This document shows, piece after piece, positions 20,806 through 24,812 of a DNA stretch of 24,812 nt. This DNA comes from Didymodactylos carnosus. Taxonomy: Eukaryota; Rotifera; Eurotatoria; Philodinida; Philodinidae. Within the stretch, counting starts at the first letter, position 1; each line of letters opens with the position of its first letter. The notes under the pieces are model-generated. The model was given only the letters and a program-made list of their open reading frames with translations, ran no database searches and was not told the DNA's origin. The translations under genes and the position numbers were made by a program. Where the stretch lies: positions 1 to 24,812 of the forward strand of contig CAJNOQ010002346.1 of the NCBI GenBank assembly GCA_905250885.1, read 5' to 3'.

Positions 20806-21951
20806 ATGTCTTGTTCTACATCAACTGACCTAAGGCCGTTTATATTGCCATCAACGACTGGAGAAGGGTTATCACCTGCAAGAAAAGTAAACGACAATTA
20901 TCCAGAAAAGGTTCGTCGTCTGGTTTTGATTGGTCTAGAAGGGGTTGGCAAAACAACTCTGATTAATGATCTAACCGGTACGAAATTTGAGACTAGTGCT
21001 GGCAAAGAGGGTTGTCGTGTGTCTGATGAACAAATCGGGTCGTTCATTGTCGAACAATATCAAATTGATTTGATCGATATGATTGGTATGAACTGTAAGG
21101 ATCCAGGTCAGTGGCAAAAGGAACTGCAAGGACGATCGGATGCTCATGGTGTTATATTCTATGTTAATGGTAGTAACGGCCGTCAGAGCGCCTTGGGAGA
21201 TCTGCCGAGATTTGCTGATTATTGTTATAATTTGACTATACCGATGTTGTTTCTCTATCGCAGTGGGGAATTAGATAATTTTAAAAACTGTGGCGAATCA
21301 TTCGAAGTTCGATCACAATATGTGAAAACAACAGACAAGGTTCAATATGAAAATCTGGACGCAGTGAAAAGAAAAATTGTTGATAAATTTAAATCTCATA
21401 CAAAACTAGATACATTAATCGATCCAATCGAATTCTGTAAACAAATGACACAGCTAAAAAAAGTAAATGAACAGCTACGACAAGATTTTGAAAAATTACA
21501 AAAAGAACTTCAAAAATCACAACAAGATGTTGAAGAATTACAAAAGGAACGTCAAAGATCGCAACAGGATTTCGAAAAATTACAAAAAGAACTTCAAAGA
21601 TCACAACAAGATTTTGAAAAATTACAAAAAGATCGTGTAAATCACTCTGCAGTATACGAAAAACGCTTACAGAAAGAAAAGGACACTTATACAAATTTGA
21701 AAAATGATATGAGAGATAGAGAGCAGTCGTACAATAATGCATTAAAGAAAGAACAACAATTAAACGAAGCATTAATGACGAAAAATAACGAACACGCTGC
21801 TAAACATGAACAGTTGATTGGTAGATATGATAGAACAACTCGCAACGTTTTTCTAATATTGCTATTGATATTCGTATTACTCGGTTTCATATTATTCCAT
21901 AGTCGTACCGGCATGATCGAAGACTTCACAGCATTGCTCGAACGGAGCTGA
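20806..21951 (+). CDS. AIG1/GIMAP-like GTPase, coiled coil, C-terminal membrane anchor
   Basis: 381 residues in one exon; an in-frame TAG three codons upstream (20797-20799) supports this ATG. A P-loop GLEGVGKT (residues 43-50) opens the G domain, with DMIG (91-94) as the G3 motif and FETSAGKEGC (61-70) in the place of the switch region. A classical NKxD is missing; LFLYRSGELD (148-157) is where AIG1/GIMAP proteins have their degenerate R-x-x-D-type G4. Residues 215-340 form a long coiled coil with four 14-residue repeats (226-281). A hydrophobic helix at 348-364 (VFLILLLIFVLLGFILF) is followed by a 17-residue tail, so the protein is probably anchored in a membrane with the GTPase in the cytosol, the arrangement of several GIMAPs. 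Those proteins polymerise on membranes and act in lymphocyte survival or plant defence; the role here is unknown. It is the only undamaged gene in the window. Confidence 0.8.
   Translation: MSCSTSTDLRPFILPSTTGEGLSPARKVNDNYPEKVRRLVLIGLEGVGKTTLINDLTGTKFETSAGKEGCRVSDEQIGSFIVEQYQIDLIDMIGMNCKDPGQWQKELQGRSDAHGVIFYVNGSNGRQSALGDLPRFADYCYNLTIPMLFLYRSGELDNFKNCGESFEVRSQYVKTTDKVQYENLDAVKRKIVDKFKSHTKLDTLIDPIEFCKQMTQLKKVNEQLRQDFEKLQKELQKSQQDVEELQKERQRSQQDFEKLQKELQRSQQDFEKLQKDRVNHSAVYEKRLQKEKDTYTNLKNDMRDREQSYNNALKKEQQLNEALMTKNNEHAAKHEQLIGRYDRTTRNVFLILLLIFVLLGFILFHSRTGMIEDFTALLERS
21481..21648 (+). repeat. 42-bp coding repeat, 4 copies
   Basis: Four in-frame copies of a 42-bp unit encode variants of QDFEKLQKELQ(K/R)SQ; the last is degenerate (QDFEKLQKDRVNHS). 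Being a multiple of 3 and of 7 residues, the unit keeps both frame and heptad register, so copy-number change would lengthen or shorten the coiled coil without breaking it. An open frame on the opposite strand (21389-21772) is a shadow of this repeat. Confidence 0.9.
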
Positions 21952-23954
21952 AAACGTTTCTTAACTTAAAAATGTCCCGGCGTACGTGGAATGAGGTGCT
22001 CTTATGCGACACTGAAAACGATTTATCAGACATGTTATGAAAGACACTGATTTCCGTGTGCTTATATCAGAACAACATAGATATCGGCTGCTTGTCAAGC
22101 GGTCACTTCTGATTCGCACTGCAGCTCCGCCACTTAATGGGACAGATCGATCTGTTTCATTGTATGTTTATCTCGACGGCATTGAGAAAAACAAAAAGAA
22201 GGGAGATGGATGACTTGTAAAATCAGAATAATCAAGGATAAGAATACTATAAAATCAAGTATTGATAAAGGTGCTAGGACCTTCTTTTTTCATATGCGCA
22301 TACATAAAAAAAGAATGATGTAGGTTATGTTTTGACTTCTCTTTTTCGTTCTGCATTATTATGTAGGAGAAAAAAAACAACATGTTTAGCATTACAACGA
22401 GACTAGAAAACTGAACTTGTTCTCTTCATTTCCATTTGTACCATATTCTTGTAAATAACAAAGCGTTGCCAAGAATTTTTCATCGAAGAATCGTTTTGTC
22501 AAAAACGGCACTGCTCGGAAAGTCGAATGTATGCGGGAGTGAGAGTTTTTGCTATCAATTCATTAATTATTCAGAGGTCTTGTACGCAGAAATGCTTAAC
22601 TGGTATTTTTCCGAGATCTTCTGTCTGGTTGCCAATATGTCCCTGACACAGCTCGTACTCTTTTTGCCAGGTTTTATGCCGGATACTGCTGTCGACTATT
22701 CCAGTATTGATGATCAAGAAAAAGCGCTGAGAAGTTTTTTGCTTTCCAGCTCAGTACATGTGAATATTCCCAGACATAAAATTAAAGATAGGATAACATA
22801 TACAGTGACGGCAGAAATTATGTGTGCGAGTTTTCTTTTAATCATAACTCGGTAACGAAATAGCTTTTGACAAGCGCTTTGCGCCAAAATGTTCTCTGCG
22901 CTCTCTAGTATATTTGTAGATAAAAGAAGGTTAGAAATATTCATTGTTGCTCTTTGTAGGCCCATTAGACCGAAAAATGAAAGTGGCAAAAATTATTTGT
23001 ACGGTTGATAAAAATCCCTTTTTACGCTATATAAGCACCGACACGATTTGAAACTACATCAATGCATAGAAGAGAGCGCGAGCTACATTTTCGTAAAAAA
23101 ACAAGTTTGACAAGCTTTTTCCTTAGGCTGAAAACGCGATTTTAAGCCAAAAGTGCCATAGTATGACTGCTGAATCTCGTGAATGAGTGAGTGAAAAAAA
23201 AATTCTGATTAAGCCAATCGAAAGCATCCAAAACTGAGTAAACTAAATATAGTCTGGAAGTAAGTGAAGGAATTTGATCCATCTTTTAATGTTTTGGATC
23301 TTAGGGCTATTTTTGAAATATCGTTTCTGCATGGGAGGGTAAGCATTTTTTCGATATCTTTGCGTTATCATGCAGTCAAGTAGTTACTGTATAGGAGTAT
23401 GAACAGAGAAACTGAGACCTTTTAAGTTCAGATGGAAAAACGAGTTTCTGAACCTTAAAATCGGCTTTTCACCCATCAAAAACACAAGGATCTTTAAATA
23501 GTTCCGTGCAGTACTTGTCTATCTTTGATGAAACTTTTGAAAGTGAAACTACCTATGGTTCAAAGAAAATAGAGTTCTGAGATGTTCGATTTATAAAATG
23601 TCATGTTCTGGGTTGAGAACTAGATAGAATTCTTTCGGCACTGCATGGAACTATGCAAAAATCTCTTTTACGCATATCTTAAAAATTCCATATCTCGGAA
23701 ACAAAGGCCTGAGGAAATGAATCCTTTTGAGGTTGTTCATGCCTCATCGTGGTCTACTTATGGCCGAAAGATGGAGTCGAAACGAGTTGGACATGTGAAA
23801 AAGTTCCCTCGTAAGTTTCGCTTATAAGAAATCAGCATAAAGATAAAAGCAAAACCAAGTAAACAATTTTCAATTCCTGTTGATATACTGACGTGCTAGA
23901 GAGATGCAGCAAAACAGAAAGCCGGCATAGCACAGAAATTGCACCGATGATTGA
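21952..23954. other. Intergenic, no supportable gene, 2 kb
   Basis: The first part is the 3' flank of the GTPase gene; no canonical AATAAA is seen close to its stop. The longest open frame (22436-22855, 139 codons) has no motif and is overlapped by a 91-codon frame on the other strand. Nothing else is recognised. Confidence 0.4.
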
Positions 23955-23957
23955 TTA

Positions 23958-24270
23958 TTGTTGGTATAAACTTTATTTATTTAGAAGAAATGTTGAAAAA
24001 ATCAGTAGAAATTATGAGAAGAAGGAGGCGAACCCATTACATCTTAACATAAATTGACTGAGGACAGAGGACAGCACTAGAATACATGTATAGAAACAAT
24101 ACACGGCGACAACATTTAAGAGAGAAAGTAATGACAACAACAAAATAATAATAAGGAAAAAAGAAACAGAGAATAACTAATGAACGAAGGGGAGAGAAGG
24201 ATATCGGGAAATTAGAATCTTTCTGTGTCGCGAATAAATGTAATTACGAATCATTCATTTCTGTAACGTT
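23958..24270 (-). mobile_element. 3' untranslated end of a LINE
   Basis: Downstream (minus strand) of the LINE stop codon lies about 300 bp of noncoding sequence ending with AATAAATAAAG (AATAAA at 23972-23977) and a TTTATACCAACAATAATC tail. This is the likely 3' terminus of the element; the exact boundary is not fixed, and no target duplication can be tested because the 5' end is outside the window. Confidence 0.5.
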
Positions 24271-24812
24271 TCAAGATGGTGCAGGTTTTAAAAAGAGTAT
24301 GTGTTCAAGAGTGAGGGTATCGTTTACTAGAGCATTCAAGTCATTTTCAAAGATAGTTCGTCTCCGCTGGTAATATTGACACTCCAGAAAGAAATGCTGT
24401 ACTGTTTCAGCCTTCCCACAAGCACACTGAGAGCTACTAACTAAGTTTTTTTTGTAGAGATCATCATTCAAGCGAGAAAAATTTACGCGCATTTGATTGA
24501 GAATCATGTCATATTTTCTTTCAATGTTTTTGAATCTCGGCCATTTATAGTAAGGAAAAAACTAATTGTTTATGGCAGAACAGAATTTTCTTAAATCTGA
24601 AATTGTAGTGATAGTAGTAGGTAAGGCATTCCACTGCTTAACTGTCCATGGAAAAAATGTAGTTTTGAGCTTAACTTTGTGGGTATGGTATGCGTTCATG
24701 CGTTTATTAGAAGCAGATCGCAAAGTCATAGTTGTTGTTGCTACAGATCTTGGTATTCTATCAACTAGAAAAAGTGGAGTAAGGCCTCTGAATATTTTAA
24801 ATAATAACAAAA
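24271..24812 (-). pseudogene. CR1/Jockey-like LINE reverse transcriptase, C-terminal part
   Basis: The minus-strand frame enters from the right edge with LLFKIFRGLTPLFLVDRIPR, then TLRSASNK, YHTHKVKLKTTFFPWTVKQW and NALPTTI: the usual C-terminal segment after the RT domain of CR1/Jockey-type non-LTR elements (L.K...GL.P..L...., FFP.T...WN.LP). After one in-frame TAG (24562-24564) the same frame continues with MILNQMRVNFSRLNDDLYKK and a knuckle CACGKAETVQHFFLEC (C-x-C...H...C), also typical for the very end of these proteins, stopping at 24271-24273. Only the stop breaks it within the window, so the copy is fairly young. The RT catalytic core, endonuclease and 5' end lie beyond the edge. Confidence 0.7.

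Noticed and set aside
21389..21772. 127-codon minus-strand frame rich in FVIFQNLVV repeats
   Set aside because: Antisense shadow of the coiled-coil repeat in the GTPase gene.
22436..22855. 139-codon open frame and overlapping minus-strand frame 22714-22989
   Set aside because: No domain, no homology I recognise, and both strands are open over the overlap, which suggests chance.

Overview
The window looks like a gene-poor, repeat-rich piece of an animal nuclear genome, most likely a bdelloid rotifer (Adineta/Rotaria type). This is an inference. It rests on AT-rich DNA, an F-box/LRR-like protein ending in the style of the expanded bdelloid family, a PARP-like HG...GVYFSP protein of a kind I associate with rotifers, an AIG1/GIMAP-like GTPase, and remnants of several retroelement classes. 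No bacterial operon, tRNA, rRNA or CRISPR array is visible.

Layout, left to right. 1-712: a 9-bp repeat followed by a 43-bp minisatellite. 713-2845: noncoding DNA with two palindrome-rich, MITE-like patches. 2846-4369 (minus): F-box/LRR-like gene with two single-base frameshifts. 4370-6428: no gene seen. 6429-7262 (minus): PARP-like gene, also with two single-base frameshifts and lacking its 5' exon(s). 7263-12049: no supportable gene. 12050-13420: a large array of the same 43-bp minisatellite family as the left edge, in the opposite orientation. 14455-14815 (minus): Ty3/gypsy-like Pol fragment. 15251-15571: 32/33-bp tandem hairpins ending in a very long palindrome. 15932-17712 (plus): LINE-type ORF1 remnant split by a 1,321-bp foldback element with a TA target duplication. 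17713-18556: degenerate repeats. 18649-19024: a string of small hairpins, one hammerhead-like on the minus strand, next to a GIY-YIG endonuclease fragment of Penelope-like type. 20806-21951 (plus): the only clearly intact gene, an AIG1/GIMAP-like GTPase with a 14-residue-repeat coiled coil and a C-terminal membrane anchor. 23955-24812 (minus): 3' end of a CR1/Jockey-like LINE running off the right edge.

The genes do not form a pathway. The window reads as a mobile-element graveyard with one live gene and two decayed, or mis-assembled, members of expanded families. The most notable structures are the foldback insertion, whose excision down to one TA would leave the host ORF in frame; the paired, oppositely oriented 43-bp arrays; the tandem-hairpin palindrome; and the hammerhead-like core beside the endonuclease. 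I found no convincing new multi-gene system.
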